A DNA stretch of 51,304 nucleotides. Origin: Clostridiaceae bacterium. Its GTDB lineage: Bacteria > Bacillota > Clostridia > Acetivibrionales > DUMB01. This document shows, piece after piece, positions 27,501 to 36,003 of this stretch. The DNA lies in NCBI GenBank assembly GCA_012840535.1, contig DULF01000207.1, forward strand, positions 1 to 51,304. The letters run 5' to 3'. Position 1 is the stretch's first letter, and each line of letters opens with the position of its first letter. A program made the translations under genes and the position numbers. The notes beneath the pieces are model-generated. The model was given only the letters and a program-made list of their open reading frames with translations, did no database searches and was not told the origin of the DNA.

Positions 27501-28387
27501 TTGGACATGTTCCGATAGAACTGAAACCTGAAACCATTCATAAATCTGCCGGTGCAAAGAGTGTACCGGGCGTGCGGCCTCGCATTGCAAGGCCGAGGAT
27601 ATTCATGCCTGTATTCCCGGGAACCAACTGTGAGTATGATACGGCAAGGGCATTTGAAAAAGCAGGAGGTATTGTAGATACCTTTGTTATAAAGAATCTG
27701 ACATCAAGGGATATTGAACAGTCAATAGAAATCATGGCAAGAAAGATTGACAATTCACAAATTATTATGTTGCCCGGAGGGTTCAGCGGCGGGGATGAGC
27801 CAGACGGTTCAGGCAAGTTTATTGCCACAGCCTTCAGGAATCCATATGTGAGTGAAGCTGTAATGCGCCTGCTGAAATGCAGGGATGGGCTTATACTGGG
27901 AATCTGCAACGGTTTCCAGGCTTTGATAAAGCTGGGGCTTGTACCATACGGCGAGATAAGGGATTTAACCGGCGACAGTCCGACTCTTACCTTTAATACT
28001 ATTGGCCGCCATGTTTCATGCATGGTGATGACAAGGATTGTATCAAACAAATCTCCATGGCTGGCAAACGTTAAACCCGGTGATATTCACACAATAGCTG
28101 TTTCCCACGGCGAAGGAAGGTTTACGGCCAGGGAGGAGGATATAAGGTGGATGGCTGGAAACGGCCAGATAGCAACCCAATATGTGGACTTTGACGGTAA
28201 TCCAACTTATGATATCAGGTTTAATCCTAACGGTTCCGTAGAAGCCATAGAAGGAATTACCAGCCCGGATGGGAGAGTGTTTGGAAAAATGGGACATTCC
28301 GAAAGGATTGGATCTTATGTAGCCAAGAATGTACCTGGTGAGAAGGATCAAAAAATATTTGAGGCAGGAGTAATGTATTTTGCATAA
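24575..28387 (+). CDS. purL: Phosphoribosylformylglycinamidine synthase, single-chain (PurL-PurQ fusion)
   Basis: About 1270 residues. It makes FGAM from FGAR, glutamine and ATP in purine synthesis. Motifs of the synthase part are [59 protein letters not shown] and [15 protein letters not shown]. The C-terminal third is a class I glutamine amidotransferase with nucleophile Cys near 1110 in [11 protein letters not shown] and His/Glu in AVSHGEGRF. It is the large one-piece form also found in proteobacteria and several clostridia, not the three-gene PurS/Q/L set. The ATG at 24575 fits other family starts ([11 protein letters not shown]) better than the TTG at 24551. No other pur gene adjoins it. 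Confidence 0.96.
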   Translation: [1270 protein letters not shown]

Positions 28388-28408
28388 GGCCGTGGCTCAC
28401 GGCCTTTT
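28386..28408. terminator. Compact bidirectional terminator between purL and the znuA-like gene
   Basis: AAGGCCGTG (28386-28394) and CACGGCCTT (28398-28406) form a perfect 9-bp stem around GCT. The left arm begins inside the purL stop codon and the right arm ends next to the stop of the opposite gene, so the hairpin fills the whole gap and has short A and T runs at its ends. Confidence 0.8.
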
Positions 28409-29327
28409 ACTCTGCGGCTTCTAAAAATGCGTTTGCCATTTTTCTTAAGTTATTGATGTAATCCGCTGAAAGGGGTTCAAGCATTTGAACCTTACCTCCA
28501 ATTTCCTCGGCAAGGGTTCTGGCTTGCTTGCTGTCTGTTTCTGCCTGATAGAACACGACTTTTATACCCTCGCTTCTTGCGATGTCGATTACATTCTGTA
28601 AATCTTTGGCGGTTGCTTCCTTGCCTTCGCTCTCTATGGCAACCATGTTGAGGCCGTAGTCATCTGCAAAATATCCGAATGCAGGATGGTAAACTATAAA
28701 AGTTCTGTTTTTAATATCTCTTAGAATTGTCTTTATTTCATTGTTCAAGTCTTCAAGTTTTGCTATGTAGTCCTGGGCGTTTTTTTCATAAAAGGCCTCG
28801 TTTCGGGGATCAAAAAAGGATAGTTCCTGGGCGATTACATCAATCATTACCATTACCCTCTTTGGGGAAAGCCATATGTGGGGGTCGCGACCTTCATGAC
28901 GATGGTTGTCTTCACCGTTGCCAGAGCCATGTTCTTCCTTCTCATCAAAATAACGGTGTGGGTATACTTCACCAACCCTGGCGGCAAGGTCCACTATTTT
29001 GATTTTGCTGTTAAAATCCTTTGCTTTTGGCAAAATACTTGCCTCTTCGGCAGGAACTCCAATTGAAAAATACAGATCCGCCCTGCTGAAAGCTTCCATT
29101 TCCCGGGGAGTGGGTGAATAGCTTTCCGGACTTTTGCCGGGAGGTATCATTGTTACAATTTCCGCTTTATCACCTGCGACTGCCCTTACAAAGGTCTCTT
29201 GAGGTACAATTGACACCGCAATGGTTATTTTATCATCAGATAGGCTGCTTTTTCCTGTACAGCCTGAAAATGCAAATAAAATAGCAGTTATTATCAGGAA
29301 AGTGATAATTCTTGAGTTTTTACCCAT
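28407..29327 (-). CDS. znuA: ZnuA-like zinc ABC transporter substrate-binding lipoprotein
   Basis: About 306 residues. It has a lipoprotein signal (IITFLIITAILFAFSGC) and the cluster A-I metal-binding fold (VSIVPQETFVRAVAGDKAEIVTMIPPGKSPESYSPTPREMEAFS). A His/acidic loop (EEHGSGNGEDNHRHEG) before DPHIWLSP is typical of zinc-specific members. Metal ligands are likely His in DPHIW, His in FIVYHPAFGYFADDY and Asp/Glu near YQAETDS. The ATG at 29327 follows GGAGG by 5 bases; the track's start at 29345 is upstream of that site. No permease or ATPase gene is adjacent, which is unusual. The upstream palindrome suggests control by the Zur-like protein. Confidence 0.9.
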   Translation of the reverse strand: MGKNSRIITFLIITAILFAFSGCTGKSSLSDDKITIAVSIVPQETFVRAVAGDKAEIVTMIPPGKSPESYSPTPREMEAFSRADLYFSIGVPAEEASILPKAKDFNSKIKIVDLAARVGEVYPHRYFDEKEEHGSGNGEDNHRHEGRDPHIWLSPKRVMVMIDVIAQELSFFDPRNEAFYEKNAQDYIAKLEDLNNEIKTILRDIKNRTFIVYHPAFGYFADDYGLNMVAIESEGKEATAKDLQNVIDIARSEGIKVVFYQAETDSKQARTLAEEIGGKVQMLEPLSADYINNLRKMANAFLEAAE

Positions 29328-29350
29328 ATAAACCTCCACAAGCAAAAATA

Positions 29351-29379
29351 ATGCAAATGCAAATAATTTGCATTTGCAT
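29351..29379. promoter_or_regulatory. 29-bp perfect palindrome, predicted Zur operator
   Basis: ATGCAAATGCAAAT (29351-29364) is followed by one A and its exact reverse complement (29366-29379). The core TGCAAAT-A-ATTTGCA has the 7-1-7 symmetry of Fur-family boxes. It lies just downstream of the -10 box, covering the transcription start of the znuA-like gene. Confidence 0.85.
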
Positions 29380-29381
29380 AA

Positions 29382-29410
29382 ATAATAAACTTTTGCCTTT
29401 TTAATGTCAA
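29382..29410 (-). promoter_or_regulatory. Predicted sigma-A promoter of the znuA-like gene
   Basis: On the minus strand TTGACA (29405-29410, perfect) and TATTAT (29382-29387) are exactly 17 bases apart, with the palindromic operator starting three bases after the -10. Confidence 0.85.
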
Positions 29411-29422
29411 GGCCTTCGCAGT

Positions 29423-32101
29423 TTATTTGGCCTTAGCTTTAACACGGCTGCGAAGGGTCCATGCAAGCTTTACTATTTCTACTATTGGTATAATCAGCAA
29501 TGAGGCTCCGGCTACAATAAGCCACTGAACCGGATTCAGGGGTACAACTTTGAAAATCTTGCTAAGTTGAGGTACAATTATAACTATAAGTTGCAGCAAA
29601 GCAGATATGATTACAGCTCCAATCTGGTACTTGTTTGAAAACAGCCCAATCTCAAATATTGATTTTCTGTCCGACCTTACATTAAACGAATGGGCCAGTT
29701 GTATGAGACCCAGGGTAGCAAAGGCCATTGTAACCGCAACTTCATAGGAGAACAGACTTAACCCTGTGTAATAGGTTCCAAGGGTTATTAGTCCTTCAAT
29801 GATACCCTGGTAGATTATTGATATTCCGAGTCCGTCTGCAAAGAAGTTTCCTTGCGATTTCCTGGGTTTTCTCTTCATAACGTCTTTTTCCGGTTTTTCA
29901 ACACCCAGCGCAATAGCAGGTAAAGCGTCTGTCACCAGGTTTATCCATAAAATGTGAATTGGCAGCAGTATATTCCAATTGAGCAAAGTCGCTATAAAAA
30001 GAGTGAGTACTTCGCCCATATTGGCGGAAAGTAAAAACTGAATGGATTTTCTTATATTGCTGTAAATTGTCCTGCCCTCTTTTACCGCTTCTACTATTGT
30101 TGCAAAGTTATCATCGGCAAGGACCATATCTGATACACCCTTTGCTACATCTGTCCCTGTTATGCCCATTCCGACTCCGATATCGGAAACTTTTAACGCA
30201 GGAGCGTCATTTACGCCGTCTCCTGTCATTGCCACCACTTTTCCGTTTGCCTTCCAGGCTTTTACTATTTTAACCTTATGTTCAGGGGATACTCTTGCAT
30301 ATACAGAATATTTGTCAACCAGGCCAATAAATTCCTCATCGCTTATTTTATCCAGTTCGGCTCCTGTTATTGCCTCACTTTCGTCATTTATCATATCAAG
30401 CTCCTTTGCAATGGCGGCGGCAGTGTCTCTATGGTCTCCTGTAATCATTATCGGCCTGATACCGGCGGTTTTACACGTCTTAATGGCATCTTTGACCTCC
30501 TCCCTGGGAGGGTCTATCATTCCAACAAGACCGGCGAATATCAATTGCTTTTCCAAGGTTTCAGGGGTAACTTTTTCAGGGATTTCACCTATTTCTTTAT
30601 ACGCAAGGGCCAGAACTCTCAAAGCTTTGCAGGCCATTTCCGAGTTGGCGGCTTTAATTTCTTCCTTGAGTTCATTATTTAAATATACGATATTTCCATC
30701 TGTCAAAATCCGGTCGCACTTTTCAAGAAGTATGTCAGGGGCGCCTTTAGTCATGCAGATAAGTTTTCCTTTAATTTCGTTTACTGTAGTCATCAGCTTT
30801 CTCTCAGAGTCAAAAGGTATTTCAGCCCTTCTTGGGAATTCCTGTTCCGCTTTGTCCTTGTAAAAACATGTCTTTGCTGCAAAGCTGATGAGGGCAGTTT
30901 CTGTCGGATCACCTATTGTTTCTATGTTTTGATTGTCAATTCTTCGCATTTTGGAATCGTTACAGAGGGTCATAATTTGAATTGCTTTCTCAAGTCCGTC
31001 CGAATTGGAGATCGCCTCATTGTCGCTTATCAAAGTCTTGTTGAAGTAAAGCTGTTTTACAGTCATTTTGTTTTGGGTGAGAGTTCCTGTCTTATCAGAG
31101 CATATTATCTCAGTACTTCCAAGGGTTTCAACTGCGGGCAGCTTTCTTATGATTGCGTTTCTCTTTACCATCTTCTGTACGCCTAATGCAAGCACAATTG
31201 TAACAATTGCGGGTAAACCTTCAGGTATGGCTGCAACCGCAAGACTGACTGAAATGAGGAACATATTGAAATAATTCCTGCCTTGCAGTATTCCGGTGAC
31301 GAAAATAACAGCGGCTATTGCCAAAACGGCTGCACTTAAGTATTTGCTCATTTCAGCCATTTTTTTCTGGAGAGGGGTTTCATCAGTATCTGCTGTGGAT
31401 AAGTAACCGGCAATTTTTCCAACCTCTGTTTTCATACCTGTTGCAGTGACAACTCCCATACCTCTCCCATAAGTTACGCTGCTGCCAAGATATGCCATGT
31501 TTTTTCTGTCACCGATAACCAGGTCGCTTTTTTCCAACTTGTCTACCGTCTTTTCAACAGGCACGGATTCCCCTGTAAGAGCAGCTTCTTCAATTTTCAG
31601 GCTTGCTGACTCTATTAGCCTCATGTCTGCCGGCACATAATCTCCTGCCTCTATATATACTATGTCTCCCGGGACGATTTCTTCGGATTTTATATGTACA
31701 ACTTCACCATTGCGTTTTATCTTGGCATAAGGTTTAGACATTTTTTTCAGCGCTTCCAATGCCTTTTCCGCTTTACTCTCCTGTACCACGCCAAGAACCG
31801 CGTTCAGTAACACAATAGCAAAAATTATGGCCATATCAGTTATTTCGCCGATAAAACCGGAGATTATGGCGGCAACTATTAGGATTATAATCATCACGTT
31901 CTTGAATTGTTCAATGAACATGCCGAGAATAGTTCTGCGTCTTTCTTCTGCAAGCGCATTCAGCCCGAATATGCTTCTGCGCTCAAGCACTTGTTCTTCA
32001 TTGAGTCCGTTTTTATCAGTCTGCATCAGGCTTATAGCTTCCTCAGCAGACAGGGTGTGAAAGTGAATGTTTTCATTTAAAATCCTGCCAAGCTCGCTCA
32101 T
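29423..32101 (-). CDS. P2A-type cation-transporting ATPase, probable Mn2+/Ca2+ exporter
   Basis: About 892 residues, with the layout of calcium-type P-ATPases. It has an actuator loop with LTGESVPVEK, an ion-site helix AVAAIPEGLPAIVTIVLAL, phosphorylation site CSDKTGTLTQNKM, the nucleotide-domain KGAPD, hinge MTGDGVNDAPALK, and the membrane sites LSANMGEVLTLF and NLVTDALPAIALG. Residues equal to SERCA Glu309, Asn768, Glu771, Asn796 and Asp800 are present. It is preceded by a yybP-ykoY manganese riboswitch, so I infer Mn2+ export at high Mn2+, possibly with Ca2+. ATG 32101 is preferred to the TTG at 32110. Confidence 0.92.
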   Translation of the reverse strand: MSELGRILNENIHFHTLSAEEAISLMQTDKNGLNEEQVLERRSIFGLNALAEERRRTILGMFIEQFKNVMIIILIVAAIISGFIGEITDMAIIFAIVLLNAVLGVVQESKAEKALEALKKMSKPYAKIKRNGEVVHIKSEEIVPGDIVYIEAGDYVPADMRLIESASLKIEEAALTGESVPVEKTVDKLEKSDLVIGDRKNMAYLGSSVTYGRGMGVVTATGMKTEVGKIAGYLSTADTDETPLQKKMAEMSKYLSAAVLAIAAVIFVTGILQGRNYFNMFLISVSLAVAAIPEGLPAIVTIVLALGVQKMVKRNAIIRKLPAVETLGSTEIICSDKTGTLTQNKMTVKQLYFNKTLISDNEAISNSDGLEKAIQIMTLCNDSKMRRIDNQNIETIGDPTETALISFAAKTCFYKDKAEQEFPRRAEIPFDSERKLMTTVNEIKGKLICMTKGAPDILLEKCDRILTDGNIVYLNNELKEEIKAANSEMACKALRVLALAYKEIGEIPEKVTPETLEKQLIFAGLVGMIDPPREEVKDAIKTCKTAGIRPIMITGDHRDTAAAIAKELDMINDESEAITGAELDKISDEEFIGLVDKYSVYARVSPEHKVKIVKAWKANGKVVAMTGDGVNDAPALKVSDIGVGMGITGTDVAKGVSDMVLADDNFATIVEAVKEGRTIYSNIRKSIQFLLSANMGEVLTLFIATLLNWNILLPIHILWINLVTDALPAIALGVEKPEKDVMKRKPRKSQGNFFADGLGISIIYQGIIEGLITLGTYYTGLSLFSYEVAVTMAFATLGLIQLAHSFNVRSDRKSIFEIGLFSNKYQIGAVIISALLQLIVIIVPQLSKIFKVVPLNPVQWLIVAGASLLIIPIVEIVKLAWTLRSRVKAKAK

Positions 32102-32142
32102 CCTTCTCAACTCCTCCGAATAACTTCAAATAGTAAATAAAA

Positions 32143-32201
32143 AAGACTTTTAACATAATTCTTACACAATTCTCATATTGCGGAACTATGTTAAAAGTCT
32201 T
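32143..32201 (-). terminator. Riboswitch-controlled terminator in the P-ATPase leader
   Basis: On the minus strand AAGACTTTTAACATA (32201-32187) pairs perfectly with TATGTTAAAAGTCTT (32157-32143) and is followed by TTTTATTT. The 5' arm contains the 3' strand of riboswitch helix P1, so the two structures exclude each other. Confidence 0.85.
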
Positions 32202-32287
32202 GCTTTCCCTAAGAGGGATTATCAAGCCAGGCATATAATATGCCGAGTGTTGGCTTCATAACGTTGAAGCTACTCCCTTTTAACAAT
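32187..32287 (-). ncRNA. yybP-ykoY manganese riboswitch
   Basis: Read on the minus strand, the leader has AAAAGGGAGTAGC, then two internal helices, the AAGCCAACACTCGGCAT ... ATGCCTGGCTTGATAATCCC section, and the closing GGGAAAGCAAGACTTTT. These are the conserved blocks of the yybP-ykoY class, which binds Mn2+ (with Mg2+). Helix P1 is TGTTAAAAG (32285-32277) with CTTTTAACA (32197-32189), nine perfect pairs. When P1 forms it removes the first arm of the terminator, so the switch should turn the exporter on. Confidence 0.92.
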
Positions 32288-32327
32288 TCAAATTTATCAT
32301 AAAAACTGGAATCTGTCAATTGGGATG

Positions 32328-34895
32328 CTATTGCACGGCCCACCTTATTAGCCCCATTTCAAAAGGACTAATTAGTTCGGGATGGTATGGTATAACCCTG
32401 AAGGTGTAGCCGTATTCTCCTCCCTCGGTGAAAATGATATCAGCCGAATAACGATATACGCCGGATTCTTGTTTTTCTATCAGTTTCATTTCCGCAATAT
32501 TAGGATTTTCTATTATATTGTTTTCCCCGACAGTGCCATAATACACCTGCACCTTGACGTTTGACGGGTCAATATTCCCGAGTTGCACAGTGGTGGTAAG
32601 CTTTACAGGGACTCCGGAAATTGACTTGTATTCTTTTAACTCATTCATGGTTTTTTCGGAAATTATTTGTACCTGAGACCAGTTTTTCTCAATAAACTGC
32701 TTCCATTCCGAAAGCTCCTCTGCGTATGAATAATTGCTTGAAATCATCTTATCTACTTTTTCCATGGACGGTACATACATTTTATTTGTATATTCCTTCA
32801 CCATTCTATTGGTGTTGAAATAATAGGATACTGATTTTATAGATTCTTTCATTATTGAAACCCATTTTTCAGGAACATTCCTTTCATTACGATCGTAATA
32901 AAGGGGTATTATCTGCTTTTCAAGTATGTCGTAAATTGATTCGCTGTCATCATTATCCTGAAGATAATCGTTTTCGTAAAAGAAATCACTTCCTATTGTC
33001 CAGCCGTTATTTCCGTTATAACCTTCACACCACCAACCGTCGAGGACGCTGAAGTTGATGATTCCGTTTATGCAAACTTTTTGACCGCTTGTGCCGCTTG
33101 CTTCCAAAGGCCTTCTGGGATTGTTGAGCCATATGTCGACACCTTGCACCAGGTAGCGCGAGAGTGTTATATTATAGTTTTCTATCAGGACCACTTTGCC
33201 GGCAAACCCTTCTTGTTGCGAAATGTCGCTAATATTCTTTATTATTTCATGCGCAGGCCTGTCGGCAGGATGGGCTTTCCCGGCAAAAATTATCTGAACT
33301 GGCATGTCAGGGTTGTTTATTATTTTTCGTATTCGCTCAATATTTCGAAATATAAGGTTTGCTCTTTTATATGTTGCAAACCTGCGGGCAAATCCTATGG
33401 TTAAAGCATGAGGATCCAGCAGGTTGTCTACCTCGTTAATTCTTTCAATAGGTTTCCCGTTTGATTTTCTTTGCTTTTTTAATTTTGCCCTCACATAATT
33501 GATCATTCTTTCCTTCAGCAGGCAGTGCGCATTCCATATCTCTTCATCAGGGATGTTATCAACTTTTTCCCAGGTTTCTTTTTTGCAAATATAGTTTTCC
33601 CATCCCTCGTCAAAGTATTTGTTATATAGTTTTCTGAACTCCGGCGACAGCCATGTGAAAGTATGGATTCCATTAGTTATATGGGTTACAGGTACTTCGT
33701 CTTCAGGTATTCCCGGCCAGAGTTCGTTAAAAATGTTCCTTGTTACTGCTCCATGCAATTCACTCACACCGTTTTTCCTTCCTGAGAGCGTTAAAGCAAG
33801 CACGGTCATATTGAAATTCTGGTTGTCGCCAACCTTTAAGCCAAGATCAAGAAACTCATGCCTGCTTATGCCGAGCAATCCCCAGAAGTTGCTGAAATAC
33901 TTGTCTATCATATGCAGAGGAAATACATCGTTGCCGGCGGGTACGGGAGTATGGGTTGTAAAGATTGTTGAAAAAGATGCCGCTTGTTTTGCAGCTTTGA
34001 ATGACAGCCCTTTTTCCTGGACCAACTTTCTGATCAGTTCCAGTCCCATAAATGCAGAATGGCCTTCATTCATATGGTATATGGTTGGTTTGATATTTAG
34101 AATATCCAGTACTTTCATTCCGCCTATGCCAAGAAAAATTTCCTGTTGGATTCTTGTTTCCTGATCTCCTCCATACAGCCTTGCAGTGAGCCATCTGTCC
34201 CTATCACTGTTTTTTTCAGTATCAGTATCCATTAGATATATGGATATGCGTCCTACTTTTACTTCCCATATTAAAGCTTGTACTACTCTCCCGGGCAGTT
34301 CTATGCTTATGTACAGCTGTTCGCCGTTTTCTCCCAAAACCGGCCGTATTGGAAGTTGGGAAACGTTTAAATTGAAATAGGATGTTTCCTGCCACCCTTC
34401 GCGATTAATTCTTTGGCTGAAGTATCCCTGCTTGTATAAAAGGCCAATGGCGGTGAAAGGAATTCCCAGATCGCTTGCAGATTTGCAGTGGTCGCCGGAC
34501 AGTATGCCAAGGCCGCCTGAGTATATGGGGAGCACTTCATTCAGGCCGTATTCAGCAGAAAAATATGCCACCATGTGGTGCTTTTTATCCGGAAAGTTTT
34601 TATTGAACCAGGTATTTTCATTCGCAAGGTATGAATCAAATTTGTTAACAACTGAATTGTACCTGTCCATAAACTGAGAATCACGCATCTTTAATTCCAG
34701 TTTGTTCTGGTCTATTTCCTGAATGAAACGGACAGGGTTTTTTCCGGTTTTTTCCCACAGTTCGGAATCAATTTCCTTAAATATATCTATTGCTTCAGGA
34801 TTCCATGACCACCAAAAGTTGTATGCTATATCCTCAAGCCTTTTAAATTTTTCCGGCAGTACGGCTTTAATCCTGATTTTGCCTAAAAGGTACAT
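32328..34895 (-). CDS. glgP: Alpha-glucan (glycogen/maltodextrin) phosphorylase
   Basis: 855 residues from the ATG at 34895, which has GGAGG five bases upstream; the track's 30 extra residues are rejected. It opens with the DUF3417-type N-terminal region (NFWWSWNPEAIDIFKEID), then the phosphorylase fold with VAYFSAEYGLNEVLPIYSGGLGILSGDH, YHMNEGHSAFMGLE, FTTHTPVPAGNDVF, GFARRFATYKRANL and the PLP region NNPRRPLEASGTSGQKVCING. The PLP lysine is in GTSGQK. It releases glucose-1-phosphate from alpha-1,4-glucans. The C-terminal beta-rich domain is larger than in short archaeal enzymes. It stands alone. Confidence 0.95.
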   Translation of the reverse strand: MYLLGKIRIKAVLPEKFKRLEDIAYNFWWSWNPEAIDIFKEIDSELWEKTGKNPVRFIQEIDQNKLELKMRDSQFMDRYNSVVNKFDSYLANENTWFNKNFPDKKHHMVAYFSAEYGLNEVLPIYSGGLGILSGDHCKSASDLGIPFTAIGLLYKQGYFSQRINREGWQETSYFNLNVSQLPIRPVLGENGEQLYISIELPGRVVQALIWEVKVGRISIYLMDTDTEKNSDRDRWLTARLYGGDQETRIQQEIFLGIGGMKVLDILNIKPTIYHMNEGHSAFMGLELIRKLVQEKGLSFKAAKQAASFSTIFTTHTPVPAGNDVFPLHMIDKYFSNFWGLLGISRHEFLDLGLKVGDNQNFNMTVLALTLSGRKNGVSELHGAVTRNIFNELWPGIPEDEVPVTHITNGIHTFTWLSPEFRKLYNKYFDEGWENYICKKETWEKVDNIPDEEIWNAHCLLKERMINYVRAKLKKQRKSNGKPIERINEVDNLLDPHALTIGFARRFATYKRANLIFRNIERIRKIINNPDMPVQIIFAGKAHPADRPAHEIIKNISDISQQEGFAGKVVLIENYNITLSRYLVQGVDIWLNNPRRPLEASGTSGQKVCINGIINFSVLDGWWCEGYNGNNGWTIGSDFFYENDYLQDNDDSESIYDILEKQIIPLYYDRNERNVPEKWVSIMKESIKSVSYYFNTNRMVKEYTNKMYVPSMEKVDKMISSNYSYAEELSEWKQFIEKNWSQVQIISEKTMNELKEYKSISGVPVKLTTTVQLGNIDPSNVKVQVYYGTVGENNIIENPNIAEMKLIEKQESGVYRYSADIIFTEGGEYGYTFRVIPYHPELISPFEMGLIRWAVQ

Positions 34896-35031
34896 ACAAA
34901 CCTCCGTTAATATATACTGTTTCACTATACTTCTAATTAGTATTAACAATTTTCCTGCCATTTTATTTATATTGCATAAAAACATTTAACTTTTTTTAAA
35001 AATCAATTATCATAGTAATAAGGTGGGAACC

Positions 35032-36003
35032 ATGAAATTGAAAAGCGTATGTATTTTTTTGGCTTTTGAGCTTTTGTTTACTCTCATAACGGCACCGTTT
35101 ATCATATTTTACGGGCCTTTTGAAAATATTAAAAGGACAGTTGTAGGCGCTTCATGGAATACTCTGCGCCATCAATATATTGCGAAGTTTTTTCTGTCTG
35201 AAAAAGCAATAGACAGAATACTCAGGTCAAGTTATGCCGTTGACCCGACCGCAAACGGCGAAGTTGTTGAAATGCTTAACTTTGGTGATAACAATGATGA
35301 TAGGATTGAAATATATAATATTGAAAGCGCTTATTTTAAAGGAAAACTAATGGTAGTCTCTGATCCGGCACGTATTGTGGTTGGCTACTCTGATAAAATG
35401 CCTGAAACCGGTGAGACCACAAGCGCGATAGCAAAAAGAAACGGGGCTGTTGCGGCAATTAACGCCGGCGGATTTATGGACCAGGGTTGGGTTGGAACAG
35501 GCGGCGCTCCCATGGGGTTTATAATACATGAGGGCAAGGTTGTTTATAATCAGTTTGAGGACGAAACTATAAGACAGGATACAGTTGCATTTACGGATAA
35601 GGGCATGCTCATTGTAGGTTGCCACTCAATTGAAAGGCTAAAAGAGCTGGGGGTTAAGGAAGGAGTCAGTTTTGGGCCTCCTTTGATAGTGAACGGGAAA
35701 CCGACTATTACAAAGGGGGACGGTGGCTGGGGAATAGCACCTCGCACAGCCATCGGCCAGAGAAGAAACGGCGAAGTGCTGCTCCTTGTCATTGACGGAA
35801 GAAACTTGAATTCTTTTGGAGCAACTCTCAAAGAGGTACAGGACATTTTACTTGAATATGGTGCGGTAAACGCGGCCAACCTGGATGGAGGCTCATCGAC
35901 TACCATGTATTTTAACGGTAGGGTAATAAACAGCCCTTCCGATAAGCTTGGGGAAAGGGCTGTGCCGACAGTTTTCATGGTTGTTCCGCGTGAAGAAAGG
36001 TGA
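35032..36003 (+). CDS. Membrane-anchored phosphodiester glycosidase (NAGPA domain)
   Basis: About 323 residues with an N-terminal membrane anchor (CIFLAFELLFTLITAPFIIFYG) and a NAGPA domain from about residue 95. Conserved parts are AAINAGGFMD, GAPMGFIIHEGKV, FGPPLIVNGKP, APRTAIGQRRNGEVLLLVIDGRN and NAANLDGGSSTTMYFNGRVIN. Family members remove N-acetylglucosamine or related caps from phosphodiester-linked glycans, on the outer face of the membrane. The ATG at 35032 follows AGGTGGGA; the GTG at 35023 in the track lies in that site. It is directly followed, without spacing, by a gene for another membrane-anchored protein. Confidence 0.88.
   Translation: MKLKSVCIFLAFELLFTLITAPFIIFYGPFENIKRTVVGASWNTLRHQYIAKFFLSEKAIDRILRSSYAVDPTANGEVVEMLNFGDNNDDRIEIYNIESAYFKGKLMVVSDPARIVVGYSDKMPETGETTSAIAKRNGAVAAINAGGFMDQGWVGTGGAPMGFIIHEGKVVYNQFEDETIRQDTVAFTDKGMLIVGCHSIERLKELGVKEGVSFGPPLIVNGKPTITKGDGGWGIAPRTAIGQRRNGEVLLLVIDGRNLNSFGATLKEVQDILLEYGAVNAANLDGGSSTTMYFNGRVINSPSDKLGERAVPTVFMVVPREER

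Noticed and set aside
30162-30863. 233-residue plus-strand ORF opposite the P-type ATPase gene
   Set aside because: Shadow of conserved ATPase motifs (nucleotide-binding and hinge regions); Ser/Pro-rich composition is typical of an antisense frame.
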